From NCBI RefSeq assembly GCF_006363815.1, contig NZ_RRYT01000002.1, positions 186,001 through 250,000 on the forward strand: 64,000 bases of DNA, written 5' to 3'. Shown in pieces: positions 27,690 through 39,034 of the stretch. The DNA is from Thermomonospora catenispora (GTDB taxonomy: Bacteria > Actinomycetota > Actinomycetes > Streptosporangiales > Streptosporangiaceae). Both the position numbers and the translations under genes were made by a program. The notes below the pieces were generated by a model. The model searched no databases. It was not told where the DNA came from and saw nothing but the letters and a program-made list of their open reading frames with translations. Position 1 is the first letter of the stretch. Every line of letters begins with the position of its first letter.

Positions 27690-28925
27690 TCACATCGAGC
27701 CGTCCCGGCGGGGCGAGGGGGTGAACTCCACCTGGAGCTCCTTGATGCCGTTGACGAAGTTGGAGCGCAGCCTGCGGGGCTCGCCGGCGGGACGGATGTC
27801 GGGCAGCCGGTCGAGCACGGCCTCGAACAGCACCCGCAGCTCCAGCCGGGCCAGATGGGAGCCCAGGCAGTAGTGCGGGCCCCCGCCGCCGAACCCGACG
27901 TGCGGGTTGGGGTCACGGCCGATGTCGAAGGTGAACGGGTCCTCGAACACCTCCTCGTCCCGGTTGGCCGACGGGTAGAACATCACGACCTTGTCGCCGG
28001 CCCTGATCTTCTTGCCGCGCAGCTCGGTGTCCCGCACGGCGGTGCGGCGGAACAGGTTGAGCGGGCTGGTCCACCGGACGATCTCGTCGGGGGCGGTGCG
28101 CAGCAGGCTCCGATCGTTCTTGAGGCGCTCCCACTGGTCGGGGTGGTCGAAGAACGCCTGGATGCCGTTGACCGAGCCGGTCCGGGTGGTCTCGTGCCCC
28201 GCGATCACCAGCATCAGCACGAAGAGCTGGAACTCCTCGTCCGACAGCACGTTGCCGTTCTCGTCCGGCTGCAGGAGCCGGGTGGCGATGTCGTCGCGCG
28301 GCTCGGCGCGGCGCTCGGCGGCCAGCCGGGAGGCGTACTCCATCAGCTCGGCCGCCAGCTTGGCGGCCTCCTCCTGGGCCCCGGACAGCTCCGGGTCGTT
28401 GAAGCCGATGATCTTGTTGGACCAGTCGCAGATCATCTCCCGGTCGCTCTGCGGGGCGCCGAGCAGCTCGCAGATCACATACGCCGGCAGCGGAGCGGCG
28501 ATCTCCTCGGCGAAGTCGGCGTGGCCGCGCGGGGCGACGTTGTCGATCAGCTCGTGGCAGATGTCCCGGATGTGATCCTCGAGCTTGGCGATCATCCGCG
28601 GGGTGAAGCCCCGGTTGACCTTGAGCCGGTTGCGGGTGTGGTCCGGCGGGTCCTGGAACAGCATCATCATCCCGAACAGGGCCACGTCGTCGTCGGACCA
28701 CTCCTCGAACAGCGAGCCCCGCAGGTGGCTGGAGAACAGCTCCGGGTGCCGGGAGATGTGCATCACGTCGGCGTGCTTGGTGATCGCCCAGAAGCCGGGG
28801 ACGTTCTCGTTGGGGTCGGGGTGCCAGTGCACCGGGTCGTGGGCGCGCAGCCAGGTGAACTGGTCGTGCGGCACGCCGCTTCGCTCGTAGACGCTCGGGT
28901 CGATGACGTTGATCTCAGGGCGCAT
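27690..28925 (-). CDS. Cytochrome P450, CYP124/CYP125-like (steroid/lipid omega-hydroxylase type)
   Basis: The 411-residue soluble bacterial P450 starts at ATG 28925 behind AAGGACC. The I-helix motif is VIAGHETTR, the K-helix is DEIVRWTSP (ExxR), and the heme loop FGGGGPHYCLGSHLARLE carries the proximal Cys. VMFYPSANRDEEVFEDPF and GRDPNPHVGFGG closely follow mycobacterial CYP124/CYP125, which hydroxylate the terminal carbon of cholesterol-type side chains. A 16-bp KstR-type palindrome sits 90 bases upstream. Ferredoxin 22722 is a likely electron donor. Confidence 0.88.
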   Translation of the reverse strand: MRPEINVIDPSVYERSGVPHDQFTWLRAHDPVHWHPDPNENVPGFWAITKHADVMHISRHPELFSSHLRGSLFEEWSDDDVALFGMMMLFQDPPDHTRNRLKVNRGFTPRMIAKLEDHIRDICHELIDNVAPRGHADFAEEIAAPLPAYVICELLGAPQSDREMICDWSNKIIGFNDPELSGAQEEAAKLAAELMEYASRLAAERRAEPRDDIATRLLQPDENGNVLSDEEFQLFVLMLVIAGHETTRTGSVNGIQAFFDHPDQWERLKNDRSLLRTAPDEIVRWTSPLNLFRRTAVRDTELRGKKIRAGDKVVMFYPSANRDEEVFEDPFTFDIGRDPNPHVGFGGGGPHYCLGSHLARLELRVLFEAVLDRLPDIRPAGEPRRLRSNFVNGIKELQVEFTPSPRRDGSM

Positions 28926-29014
28926 CAGCGGTCCTTTTCGTCCGGCGCGATCGGGTGAGGGGCGCGCGGTCCCCGCGGTGGTGTTGGCTGAGCGCTTGCT
29001 TGGTGGAGCGTTGG

Positions 29015-29030
29015 TTAGAACCGGTTCTAA
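29015..29030. promoter_or_regulatory. KstR-type operator upstream of the P450 gene
   Basis: TTAGAACCGGTTCTAA is a perfect 16-bp palindrome. Its core 29016-29029 fits TnnAACnnGTTnnA. It lies 90 bases upstream of the P450 ATG. Downstream to 29289 there is no gene in either direction, only GC-rich spacer. Confidence 0.75.
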
Positions 29031-29289
29031 CATGAGACTCCAGTCTCGACAAGAGTCCAATCCCGCTGGACGAAACCTCTCCGACCGGGGCGAGGGGGCG
29101 GGGTCGAGGACCGGTGCGTGAGCCGGTGCGAGGGGGCGGCGTGAAGGAGCGGTGCGCGGCCCGGGGCGCGAGCCGAGGCAGGGAGCACGGATCGATGCGC
29201 GAAGAACGGCCCGCCTCCCGGATCGGGGACGGGCCGTGGGCGGCGTGCGGCGCCCTGGGCCGGACGGTCCCGGCTCAGGGCGCCGGCGG

Positions 29290-29323
29290 CGGCCTCGTCC
29301 GGGCCGGGGGCCGGACGAGGCCG
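29290..29323 (-). terminator. Terminator hairpin after the MBL-fold hydrolase gene
   Basis: A 13-bp perfect stem (CGGCCTCGTCCGG, 29290-29302, pairing with 29311-29323) with an 8-base loop lies 4 bases past the hydrolase stop. It ends the minus-strand thiolase-hydrolase operon. Confidence 0.7.
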
Positions 29324-29327
29324 GGGG

Positions 29328-30344
29328 TCACAGGAGCACGAAGCGCAGCGGGTCGCCGTCCAGCCGGCGCACCGCGCCGCGGCGCTCCAGGGTCCGCAGG
29401 TGGGCGGCGGCCTCCCCGGCGGCCATGCGGCGGGCCTCCATCGGCATCCGCTCCCACGGGTGCCGCCACCGCATTCCGGCGGTCACCTCCCACAGGGTGA
29501 CGGGGCGGTCCGACAGCAGCCGGGTGATCTCCCTCATGCGCTCCTCGTGGTGCTCGATGATCGAGCGGGCGCGGGCCGACAGCCCTTCGAAACGGTGCTG
29601 GTGGGCGGGGAGCACCTCGCCGACCGTCAGTTCGGCCACCCGCTCCAGCGAGCCGAGGAAGTCCCCCAGCGGGTCCACGTCCGGCAGGTCGTAGGGGTAC
29701 AGCCCGATGTGCGGGGTGATCCGCGGCAGCACGTGGTCGCCGGTGAAGATCCGGTCCCCGTCCTCCAGATGCAGGCAGATGTGACCGGGGGAGTGCCCCG
29801 GGGTCCAGATCGCGCGCAGCTTGCGGCCCGGCACGTCCACCAGCTCCCCGTCGGCCAGTTCGCGGTCCGGCACGGCGGGCGGCTCGATCCGGCTCCGGCC
29901 CTGCTCGGAGAAGTCGGCCAGCTCGGACTCCGCCGCCCCGGCCCGGCGCAGCGCGTCCGTCTCCCACCGGCGGTCGCCGACCTCGTCCGCCCTGGCGCGG
30001 AACCGCCGCACCATCTCGGCGTCCTCGCGGTGCATGGCGATCCACGCGCCGGAGGCCTCCCGGACCCGGCCGGCCAGCCCGGCGTGATCGGGGTGGAAGT
30101 GGGTCACCACCACCCCGTACACGTCCTCCACGGCCAGCCCGAGGGACCGCAGTCCGTCGTGCAGCGCCGTCCAGGCGTCCGGATGGTTCCATCCGGCGTC
30201 CACGAGCACCGGTCCGCGCTCGCTCTCCACCGCGTAGACCAGGGTGTGGGCCAGGGGGTTGCCGGGGATGGGGACGGGAACGGTCCAGACACCCCCGCCC
30301 AGGGATTCCGGTGCCGGTGCGTCCGGTGCAGGTGTGACGGCCAC
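29328..30344 (-). CDS. MBL-fold metallo-hydrolase
   Basis: The 338-residue protein starts at GTG 30344. The metallo-beta-lactamase motif THFHPDHAG gives the HxHxDH zinc site. Further ligands are in GHSPGHICLH and IFTGDHVLPR, then LPAHQHRF. The C-terminal part is a winged-helix-like RHPWERMPMEARR...HLRTLERRGAVRR extension seen in LACTB2/glyoxalase II-like hydrolases. It follows the FadA5-like thiolase by 42 bases in one operon, so thioester hydrolysis of an acyl-CoA intermediate is plausible. It is not one of the established mycobacterial steroid genes I can name. Confidence 0.87.
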   Translation of the reverse strand: MAVTPAPDAPAPESLGGGVWTVPVPIPGNPLAHTLVYAVESERGPVLVDAGWNHPDAWTALHDGLRSLGLAVEDVYGVVVTHFHPDHAGLAGRVREASGAWIAMHREDAEMVRRFRARADEVGDRRWETDALRRAGAAESELADFSEQGRSRIEPPAVPDRELADGELVDVPGRKLRAIWTPGHSPGHICLHLEDGDRIFTGDHVLPRITPHIGLYPYDLPDVDPLGDFLGSLERVAELTVGEVLPAHQHRFEGLSARARSIIEHHEERMREITRLLSDRPVTLWEVTAGMRWRHPWERMPMEARRMAAGEAAAHLRTLERRGAVRRLDGDPLRFVLL

Positions 30345-30386
30345 GCGCGCTCTTCTCTGGCTCTGTGTCGATGCCGGGATGAGGGG

Positions 30387-32730
<2,344 letters not shown>

Positions 32731-32784
32731 GACAGGTCCCTGCCCTTCCCTCGCTGCTGCGCCAAACGCGCGCTGGGTTATTTC

Positions 32785-32798
32785 TGAAACAGGTTCTA
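32785..32798. promoter_or_regulatory. KstR-type operator upstream of the second ADH gene
   Basis: TGAAACAGGTTCTA matches TnnAACnnGTTnnA at all fixed positions, although the outer pairs are not symmetric. It lies 55 bases upstream of the ADH ATG, in an AT-rich patch (TTATTTCTGAAACAGG). Confidence 0.65.
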
Positions 32799-32824
32799 TT
32801 TGACGGGCGCGGGACGGTCAACCC

Positions 32825-34009
32825 TCAGGCGGCGCGGACCCGCAGCGAGGCGTAGGCGGGCACCAGCACCCGCCGGGCCGGGCGGCGGCCGATGATCCGG
32901 TACGGCCCCGCCGCCGTCACCGTCTCCAGCATCCGGGCGATCTGCGTGCGCGCCACCGCCGCCCCCAGGCACAGATGCCGGCCGGCCCCGAACCACAGCT
33001 GCCGGGTCTGCGGCACGTACGCGCGCCGGACGTCGAACGGCCCCACCGCGTTGTTCGCCAGATAGGTCAGCAGCAGCACGCGTTCCCCCGCCCGGAGCAG
33101 CCGGCCGCCCACCTCGGCGTCCCGCAGCACCGCGCGCCCGATCACCGGGGCCGGGGTGGTGACCCGCAGCCCCTCCCGGACCGCGTTCGGCATCAGCCCG
33201 GGATCGGCCAGCAGGTCCGCCTGCTGCCCGGTGTCGTGCAGCAGCGCCACCGTGCGGGCCGTCCCCGAGGCCCCGGTCTCGGTGCCCGCGATGGCCAGCA
33301 GCGTCGCCAGCCCGCGGGTCAGCGGCAGGTCCAGCCCCATCTCGCGGCAGCGGCCCAGGATCGTCTCCGGCCCGGCGGTCCGGTATCCCTCCTCGACGCC
33401 CCGGGTGATGTCGTCGACGATGAGGCGGGCCCGGCGGATCCGCTCGGCGGGCAGCACGGTCGAGGCGGTGGTGCCCATCGCCAGCCGGGCCAGCCGCTCC
33501 CCGGCGGCGAAGATCTCCCGGTAGGCGTCGTCGTCGGCGGGGGACTCCGGTCGCAGTCCCAGCAGATCGGCGACCAGCCGCCCGGCCAGCACCCGGGCGG
33601 CGTCGGCCACGTCGATCGTCTCCCCGTCCGCCAGCCGCTCGGCGAGCCTCCGGTAGTGCTCGCCCTGGGAGCGCTCGACCAGGGTCCGGGCGCCCTCCTC
33701 GGTGAACAGGTCCCGGGCGCGGGCGCGCAGCTCGGCGTGTCTGGACCCGCCGAACAGGGCGCCCATCCGCGGGCCGAACAGCTGGGCCCACAGGTGACCC
33801 ACCCCGCCCTCCTCGGACATCCCGAAGCACGCCGCGTCGTTCAGCACCCGGCGGGCCAGCACCGGATCGGTCACCACCCAGCCGATCCGGGGGAACCGCT
33901 GGATCGGGGCGGTGTGCCGGGCCGCCTGCAACAGCGCGAACAGCCCCGGATTGCCCGCCCACAGCAGCCGCGCCTCGTGCCGCGCCGCTACCTTCGCCCC
34001 GTGTCTCAC
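32825..34009 (-). CDS. Cytochrome P450 divergent from GT2-P450-epimerase operon
   Basis: The frame is open to an ATG at 34057, but that start overlaps the start codon of the divergent frame. GTG 34009, with GGGGG upstream, gives 394 residues and leaves room for promoters. The I-helix reads AIAGTETGAS, the K-helix REGLRVTTP (ExxR) and the heme loop WFGAGRHLCLGAAVA. It has the unusual GPFDVRRAYVPQTRQLWFGAG stretch shared with the P450 at 34841, so they are related. It does not look like CYP124/125. Substrate unknown; the neighbours suggest a glycosylated or isoprenoid natural product. Confidence 0.85.
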   Translation of the reverse strand: MRHGAKVAARHEARLLWAGNPGLFALLQAARHTAPIQRFPRIGWVVTDPVLARRVLNDAACFGMSEEGGVGHLWAQLFGPRMGALFGGSRHAELRARARDLFTEEGARTLVERSQGEHYRRLAERLADGETIDVADAARVLAGRLVADLLGLRPESPADDDAYREIFAAGERLARLAMGTTASTVLPAERIRRARLIVDDITRGVEEGYRTAGPETILGRCREMGLDLPLTRGLATLLAIAGTETGASGTARTVALLHDTGQQADLLADPGLMPNAVREGLRVTTPAPVIGRAVLRDAEVGGRLLRAGERVLLLTYLANNAVGPFDVRRAYVPQTRQLWFGAGRHLCLGAAVARTQIARMLETVTAAGPYRIIGRRPARRVLVPAYASLRVRAA

Positions 34010-34091
34010 CCGCACCCCCGCGCAATGACTCAGGGCGCCCTGAGCAGAAGCGCTCATGGCGCCCGATGCCCGATTCTGTACCTTTGCGCAG

Positions 34092-34844
34092 GTGAATCTA
34101 TGGGTGACCGTTCCCGCCTACAACGAAGAACGTCTCATCGAGGGGACGCTGCGCCGTCTGGCCGGGCAGACCGACCGCGGCTTCGGCCTCGTCGTGGTGG
34201 ACAACGGCAGCACCGACGCCACCGCGAGGATCGTCCGGGAGTTCGCCGACCGGCACCCCGAGCTCACGCTGCACCTGATCGCCGAGCCGCGCAAGGGCAC
34301 CGGGGCCGCCGCCGACACCGGCATGCGGCACGCCATCGCGCAGGGCGCGACGCATCTGGCCCGCACCGACGCCGACTGCCTGCCCCACCCCGGCTGGATC
34401 GCCGCCGTCAAACGCGCGTTCGCCGACGGGCTGGAGATGGTCAGCGGGCCGCTGCGGCCCCGCACCGACGAGTTCCCCCTCGCCTGGTGGGAGCGCCGGC
34501 TCCTGCCCGCCGTGCTGGCGACGGCGGCGTTCGCCGGGCGGCTGCGGCCGGGCAACCGCGGCCCCGCCTACCTGGGGCCGTACGTGGTGATGCCGGGCTG
34601 CAACCTGGCGATCAGCGCCGCCCTGTACGAGCGCGCCGGGGGCTTCCCGCGCACCGCGATCGAGGAGGTCCACGAGGACCGCGCCCTGGTCAACCGGGTG
34701 CGCACGCTCACCACCGCCTACGGGCTGCGCAAGGACGTGATCGTGTACGGCTCGGTGCGGCGGCTGCGGGCCTACGGCCTGCTGAGGACCGTCGCCTGGT
34801 ACGCCGACCACCGCTACACCCCCGAGGTGGTGGACGTCCGGTGA
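34092..34844 (+). CDS. Glycosyltransferase family 2 protein
   Basis: The 250 residues run from GTG 34092; an in-frame ATG at 34056 adds 12 codons but collides with the divergent P450 reading. The GT-A motifs are LWVTVPAYNEERLIEGTL, VVVDNGSTDATARIV, ARTDADCLPHPGWI (DxD-type) and IEEVHEDRALVNRV (ED acid). No TM segment is obvious, so it acts in the cytoplasm or at the inner membrane face. Its stop overlaps the GTG of the P450 gene by 4 bases, so the sugar transfer and oxidation steps are co-expressed. Confidence 0.87.
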   Translation: MNLWVTVPAYNEERLIEGTLRRLAGQTDRGFGLVVVDNGSTDATARIVREFADRHPELTLHLIAEPRKGTGAAADTGMRHAIAQGATHLARTDADCLPHPGWIAAVKRAFADGLEMVSGPLRPRTDEFPLAWWERRLLPAVLATAAFAGRLRPGNRGPAYLGPYVVMPGCNLAISAALYERAGGFPRTAIEEVHEDRALVNRVRTLTTAYGLRKDVIVYGSVRRLRAYGLLRTVAWYADHRYTPEVVDVR

Positions 34845-36094
34845 ACCCCGCGAGGTGGGAGCGGCGGCTGTATCTGGCCGCCCATCCGCTGGCCTACCCC
34901 CTGCTGAGGCTCCTGGCCCGCCGCGGCCCCGTCGTGCGGGTGCCGGGCGTGGGGGTCGTGGTGAACGACGCGGCCCTGGCCCGGGAGACGCTCATGGATC
35001 AGGAGACCTTCCGCAAGGACGGGCCCGGCTCTCCCGGCGACCTGTGGACGCCCGTGCTCGGCCCGTCCGTGCTGCTCAACATGGAGGGCGAGGCCCATCG
35101 GACGCTGCGCCGCAAGCTCGCCGGCCTGTTCACCCCCGGCTACGCCGAACGGCTGTGCGCCCGGGTCCTCGCCGGGCCGCTGGAGCGGCTCGCCGCCCGG
35201 CTGGCCCGGGGCGAGGAGGTCGACCTGGTGGACGCGATGCGGGTCATGGCCGGGGCGGTCATCGGGAACGTCATCGGCCTCACCGGGACGGCGGACGCCG
35301 ACGGGCGGGCCGACGGGCGGACGGGGCCCGCGCCGCGGGAGGGCACGGCCGAGGGGATCGTCCCCCCGCAGGGGGCGTGGGACGAGGACGCCTATCGCCG
35401 CCTGTTCGAGCAGGGCGAGCGGATCGTGTCGATGGTCACGCTGCGGACCCGCCGTCTCGCCCCTGCGCAGATCGAGCGCGCCCGCGCCGTGCTGGACCCG
35501 CTGGGGGAGGTCGCCGCCCGGGCGTACGCCGCCGGGGACGAGGGCACGGTGATGGGCCGGATGCGGCGGCTGGGGCTGTCGGAGGAGGAGGCCCGCGGAG
35601 CGGCGGGCGCGTTCTTCCTCACCGGCACCGAGACGGTCGCCGCCTGTCTGCCGCGCCTGATCGCCCTGCTGCACGACTCCGGCGGGCTCGACCGGGTGGC
35701 CGCCGACCGGTCGCTGCTGGACGCCGCCCTCGAGGAGACGCTGCGGTACACCACCCCGAGCCCGGTGATGCTCCGCAGCGTGCACGCCCCGGCCCGGATC
35801 GGCGGCGTGCGGGTGCGGCCGGGCGACCGGGTGGTGATCGTCACGCACAACTGCTGCCGCGCCCTGGGGCCGTTCGACCTGGACCGGCCGCATCCGCCGG
35901 AGCTGCGGCGGCTGTGGTTCGGGGCCGGGCCGCACTTTTGCATCGGCTATCCGATCGCCATGGCCGAGGTCCGGGCGGTCGCCTCGACGGTGCTGGACGC
36001 CGCGCCGCTGACGATCGTCCGCCGCCGCCCCGCCCGGGGCGTGCTGATCCCGACCTATCGTGAGCTCGTCGTCAGGAGGGCCGCAGCGCGATGA
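34841..36094 (+). CDS. Cytochrome P450 (paralogue of the divergent P450)
   Basis: The 417-residue protein starts at GTG 34841, overlapping the GT2 stop. The I-helix is FFLTGTETVAA, the K-helix EETLRYTTPSP (ExxR) and the heme loop WFGAGPHFCIGYPIAM with the Cys ligand. It shares the GPFDLDRPHPPELRRLWFGAG region and the ending ILIPTYRELV-like tail with the P450 at 32825. A Gly/Asp-rich insert of about 30 residues follows residue 145. It overlaps the epimerase gene by 4 bases. Probably tailors the product of GT2. Confidence 0.87.
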   Translation: MNPARWERRLYLAAHPLAYPLLRLLARRGPVVRVPGVGVVVNDAALARETLMDQETFRKDGPGSPGDLWTPVLGPSVLLNMEGEAHRTLRRKLAGLFTPGYAERLCARVLAGPLERLAARLARGEEVDLVDAMRVMAGAVIGNVIGLTGTADADGRADGRTGPAPREGTAEGIVPPQGAWDEDAYRRLFEQGERIVSMVTLRTRRLAPAQIERARAVLDPLGEVAARAYAAGDEGTVMGRMRRLGLSEEEARGAAGAFFLTGTETVAACLPRLIALLHDSGGLDRVAADRSLLDAALEETLRYTTPSPVMLRSVHAPARIGGVRVRPGDRVVIVTHNCCRALGPFDLDRPHPPELRRLWFGAGPHFCIGYPIAMAEVRAVASTVLDAAPLTIVRRRPARGVLIPTYRELVVRRAAAR

Positions 36095-37029
36095 GGATCG
36101 TCGTGACCGGGGCGTCCGGGTTCGTGGGGGGCGCGGTGTGCCGGGCGCTGGTCGGGCGGGGCGTGGAGACGCTCGCCTACGGCCGCCGCCCGCGGGTGGA
36201 CCCCGCGCACGTCGGCGGCGCCGAGTACCGCTCCTGGGACATCGCCGCCGGGCCGCTGGCGGACGCGCCCGAGGCGGACGCGGTCGTGCACTGCGCGGGC
36301 AGCGTCACCGACTGGGGGCCGATCGGCGAGTTCTTCCGCGTCAACCTCGGCGGCACCCGCCACGTCCTGGCCTCCTTCCCCCGGGCGCGGTTCGTGCACG
36401 TCAGCACCGCCAGCGTGTACGACCCCCGCCGGCCCACCGTCGCCGCCCGCGAGGAGGAGGCCCCGGTGGACCGCTACCTGAACGGCTACGGCGCCTCCAA
36501 GGCGGCCGCCGAACGCCTCGTCCTGGCCGCCATGCGCCGGCGCCCCGCGATCATCCTGCGCCCGCACGCCGTCTACGGCCCCGGCGACACCACCCTGCTG
36601 CCCCGGGTGCTGGCGGCGGTGCGCGGCCCGTTCCTGTTCGCCGTGGGCGACGGCCGGCAGCCGATCAGCCTCACCTCGATCGACAACCTGGTCCAGGCCT
36701 GCGTGCTGGCCGCCACCGGCCCGGTCGACCGCGGCGTCTTCAACGTCGCCGACGCCGCCCCCGTCGTCCTCGACGACGCGCTCCGCGCCGTGCTGGCCGA
36801 ACGCGGCGTCCCCGCCCGCCCCGTGTATCTGCCGCTCGCCGCGGCGTGGCCGCTGGCCGCCGTCGTGGAGGGCGCCTTCCTGGCCGCCCGCCGGCCCCGG
36901 CCGCCCCGCCTCACCCGTTACGCGATCGGCCATCTGGCGGTGGAGCGCACCCTGGACATCACCGCCGCCCGCGAGGTCCTCGGCTATGCCCCGGCCCCCA
37001 CCGACTTCACCGGTGCGGCGGACTGGTGA
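36091..37029 (+). CDS. NAD-dependent epimerase/dehydratase (extended SDR)
   Basis: The 312-residue protein starts at ATG 36091, overlapping the P450 stop (ATGA). The NAD loop is VTGASGFVGGAV; the catalytic pair is in YLNGYGASKAAAE (YxxxK), with Ser/Thr in HVSTASVYDPR. The later motif LRPHAVYGPGDTTLLPR is typical of the sugar-epimerase or 3-beta-hydroxysteroid-dehydrogenase branch. It ends the GT2-P450-epimerase operon, 9 bases before the convergent HhH gene. Either nucleotide-sugar or isoprenoid/sterol ring oxidation is possible. Confidence 0.87.
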   Translation: MRIVVTGASGFVGGAVCRALVGRGVETLAYGRRPRVDPAHVGGAEYRSWDIAAGPLADAPEADAVVHCAGSVTDWGPIGEFFRVNLGGTRHVLASFPRARFVHVSTASVYDPRRPTVAAREEEAPVDRYLNGYGASKAAAERLVLAAMRRRPAIILRPHAVYGPGDTTLLPRVLAAVRGPFLFAVGDGRQPISLTSIDNLVQACVLAATGPVDRGVFNVADAAPVVLDDALRAVLAERGVPARPVYLPLAAAWPLAAVVEGAFLAARRPRPPRLTRYAIGHLAVERTLDITAAREVLGYAPAPTDFTGAADW

Positions 37030-37038
37030 GACCGCCGC

Positions 37039-37659
37039 TCACCGCAGGAACAGCCCGTACTCCCTGAGCTGGGGCAGCAGGTGGGGCGGCAGGTCCGCCA
37101 CCGTCGCCAGGTCCTCCGCCGAGCTGAATCCGCCGGTCTCCGCCCGCAGCCGCACGATCCGCTCGGCGTCCTCCAGACTGATCCCGAACCGGGTGAGCTC
37201 CACCGCCGGGACCGTGTTCACGTCGATCAGCCCGCCGTCGTCGTAGGGGCGCTGGGCCGCCGGCACGTCCGTCCGCCCGATCAGCAGCTCCCGCGCCGTC
37301 AGCGGGTTCTCCATCGCCAGCTTCCGCGCCTCCTGACGCCGCCGCATCCGCGCCTGCGCCTCCTCGACCGCCAGCCGGTTGCTCTGCTCCGGCGTCATCG
37401 GGGCGCCCGGCATCGGGGGGAGCGGGGATCCCGGCCGCTTCACCGCCATCACGATCGCGTGGATGACCCAGATCGGCAGCCAAGCCCCGCACGACAGCAC
37501 CGTCATGACCAGGTGGAACACGTGGATGTCGCTGGTGTTCTGCGCCGCCGCCGGCGTGTGCAGGTGATGGTGGTGGTGCACGTTCACCACGGGCGGCATG
37601 GGCGCCCCGGCGCCCGGTGGCAGTTTGGGCGGATACGGCTGCTGCGGCTGCTCGGTCAT
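37039..37659 (-). CDS. Membrane protein with helix-hairpin-helix (ComEA-like) domain
   Basis: The 206-residue protein has a Pro/His-rich N-terminus (VNVHHHHHLH), one or two hydrophobic segments (FHLVMTVLSCGAWLPIWVIHAIVMAV), a charged linker with coiled-coil character (EEAQARMRRRQEARKLAMEN), and a C-terminal helix-hairpin-helix module: DVNTVPAVELTRFGISLEDAERIV...GGFSSAEDL. HhH of this kind binds DNA without sequence preference or mediates protein contacts. No competence genes adjoin it. Function unknown. Confidence 0.7.
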   Translation of the reverse strand: MTEQPQQPYPPKLPPGAGAPMPPVVNVHHHHHLHTPAAAQNTSDIHVFHLVMTVLSCGAWLPIWVIHAIVMAVKRPGSPLPPMPGAPMTPEQSNRLAVEEAQARMRRRQEARKLAMENPLTARELLIGRTDVPAAQRPYDDGGLIDVNTVPAVELTRFGISLEDAERIVRLRAETGGFSSAEDLATVADLPPHLLPQLREYGLFLR

Positions 37660-37949
37660 CGACCCCCCCTCGCCACTCCCGACGAATGGAACGAAAAACC
37701 GCTCCGAACGGTTCCCTCAATGGGATCGTCGCGCGGCCCCGACGGTTCATCGCCGCGGCGGCCCATCTCGCGCGGGTCTCGCGCGGGCCTTGCACGGACC
37801 TTGCGCGGAGCCGGACTTCCGGCCCCGAGGAGCTCCTCCGGCGGGGCGGCGTCGGGCCGAGGGACCGGTGCAGGAGAAATGCATGAGGGAGCCGCCCGGC
37901 CGGGTTCGGGAGGATGCGCCCGGCCGCCGGCGTCCTGTAGACCGGGGTC

Positions 37950-38933
37950 ATGCGCGCATCGCGGCTGGTCTCGCTGCTGCTGTTGCTGCAGGCGCGAGGG
38001 AAGATGACCGCCGCCGAGCTGGCCCGCGAGCTGGAGGTCTCCGAACGGACCGTCCAACGGGACGTGCTGGCGCTCTCGGCCGCGGGCGTCCCGGTGTACG
38101 CCGAGCAGGGGCGGCGCGGCGGCTACCGGCTGGTGGGCGGCTACCGGACCCGGCTGACCGGGCTGAGCCGGCAGGAGGCCGAGGCGCTGTTCCTGGCGGG
38201 CCTGACCGGGCCGGCCGAGGACATGGGGCTGGCCGAGGCGGTGGCGGCGGCCCGGCTCAAGGTGCTGGCGGCGCTGCCGGCGTCGTTGCAGGACGCGCCG
38301 GCGCGGACCGGCCAGCGGTTCCACCTGGACGTCGCCGGATGGTTCGACGTCACCGGGCCGCCGCCGATGCTGGCGGCGCTGGCGCGGGCGGCGTGGGGGG
38401 ACGAGACGGTCGTGCTGCGCTACCGGCGGGACCGCGAGGTGACCCGGACCGTCGACCCGTACGGGCTCGTCCTCAAAGGCGGCACCTGGTACCTGGTCGG
38501 CCGGGTGGACGGCGACCACCGCACCTACCGCACCTACCGTGTCGACCGGGTGACCGCCGTGGAGTCCACCGGCCGGACCTTCGACCGCGACGAGTCCTTC
38601 GACCTGCGGTCCTTCTGGGCGGAACAGTCGGCGCAGTTCGTGGAGACGCTGCTGCACGAGACGGTGCGGATCCGGCTCACCCCCGCGGGGGCGCGCCGGC
38701 TGCGGCACGCCGTCGAGCCGCCCGCGGCCCACCGCGCCCTGCAGACCGCCGCCGAGCCCGACGCGCAGGGCCGGATCGTCACCGACCTGCCCGTCGAGTC
38801 CCTCGACGTCGCCTACGACCAGCTGATGCGGCTCGGCCCCGAGGTCGAGGTCCTCGATCCCCCCGAACTGCGCGACCGCATGGCCGAGGCCGCCGCCCGC
38901 CTCGGCGCGCTCTATCGGAGCCGCCCGGCCTGA
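37950..38933 (+). CDS. HTH-WYL transcriptional regulator (YafY/PafBC-like)
   Basis: The 327-residue protein has an N-terminal HTH_11 domain (KMTAAELARELEVSERTVQRDVLAL) and a central WYL domain (VVLRYRRDREVTRTVDPYGLVLKGGTWYLVGRVDG), followed by a WCX-like C-terminal part. WYL proteins sense nucleic acid or nucleotide ligands and are often single, autoregulated genes. The 290-base gap upstream holds no gene and probably carries its promoter. The next gene, an SDR, is convergent. Confidence 0.9.
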   Translation: MRASRLVSLLLLLQARGKMTAAELARELEVSERTVQRDVLALSAAGVPVYAEQGRRGGYRLVGGYRTRLTGLSRQEAEALFLAGLTGPAEDMGLAEAVAAARLKVLAALPASLQDAPARTGQRFHLDVAGWFDVTGPPPMLAALARAAWGDETVVLRYRRDREVTRTVDPYGLVLKGGTWYLVGRVDGDHRTYRTYRVDRVTAVESTGRTFDRDESFDLRSFWAEQSAQFVETLLHETVRIRLTPAGARRLRHAVEPPAAHRALQTAAEPDAQGRIVTDLPVESLDVAYDQLMRLGPEVEVLDPPELRDRMAEAAARLGALYRSRPA

Positions 38934-39034
38934 CGACGCCCCGCCCGGCCCGCCGGCCGGCGACGGCCGGAGCGCGCGTCCGCACCCCGGTCGTCGCCGT
39001 GGGACCCGGGCGTCGCGGGCGCCGAGGCCGGCGC

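Noticed and set aside
27340-27873. A 177-codon plus-strand frame next to the P450 gene
   Set aside because: Arg/Pro/Ser-rich product without domain, and it overlaps the end of the P450, which has intact motifs.
29040-29289. Several frames in the spacer upstream of the P450 operator
   Set aside because: No ribosome site and only Gly/Arg/Ala-rich products; the region reads as non-coding spacer.
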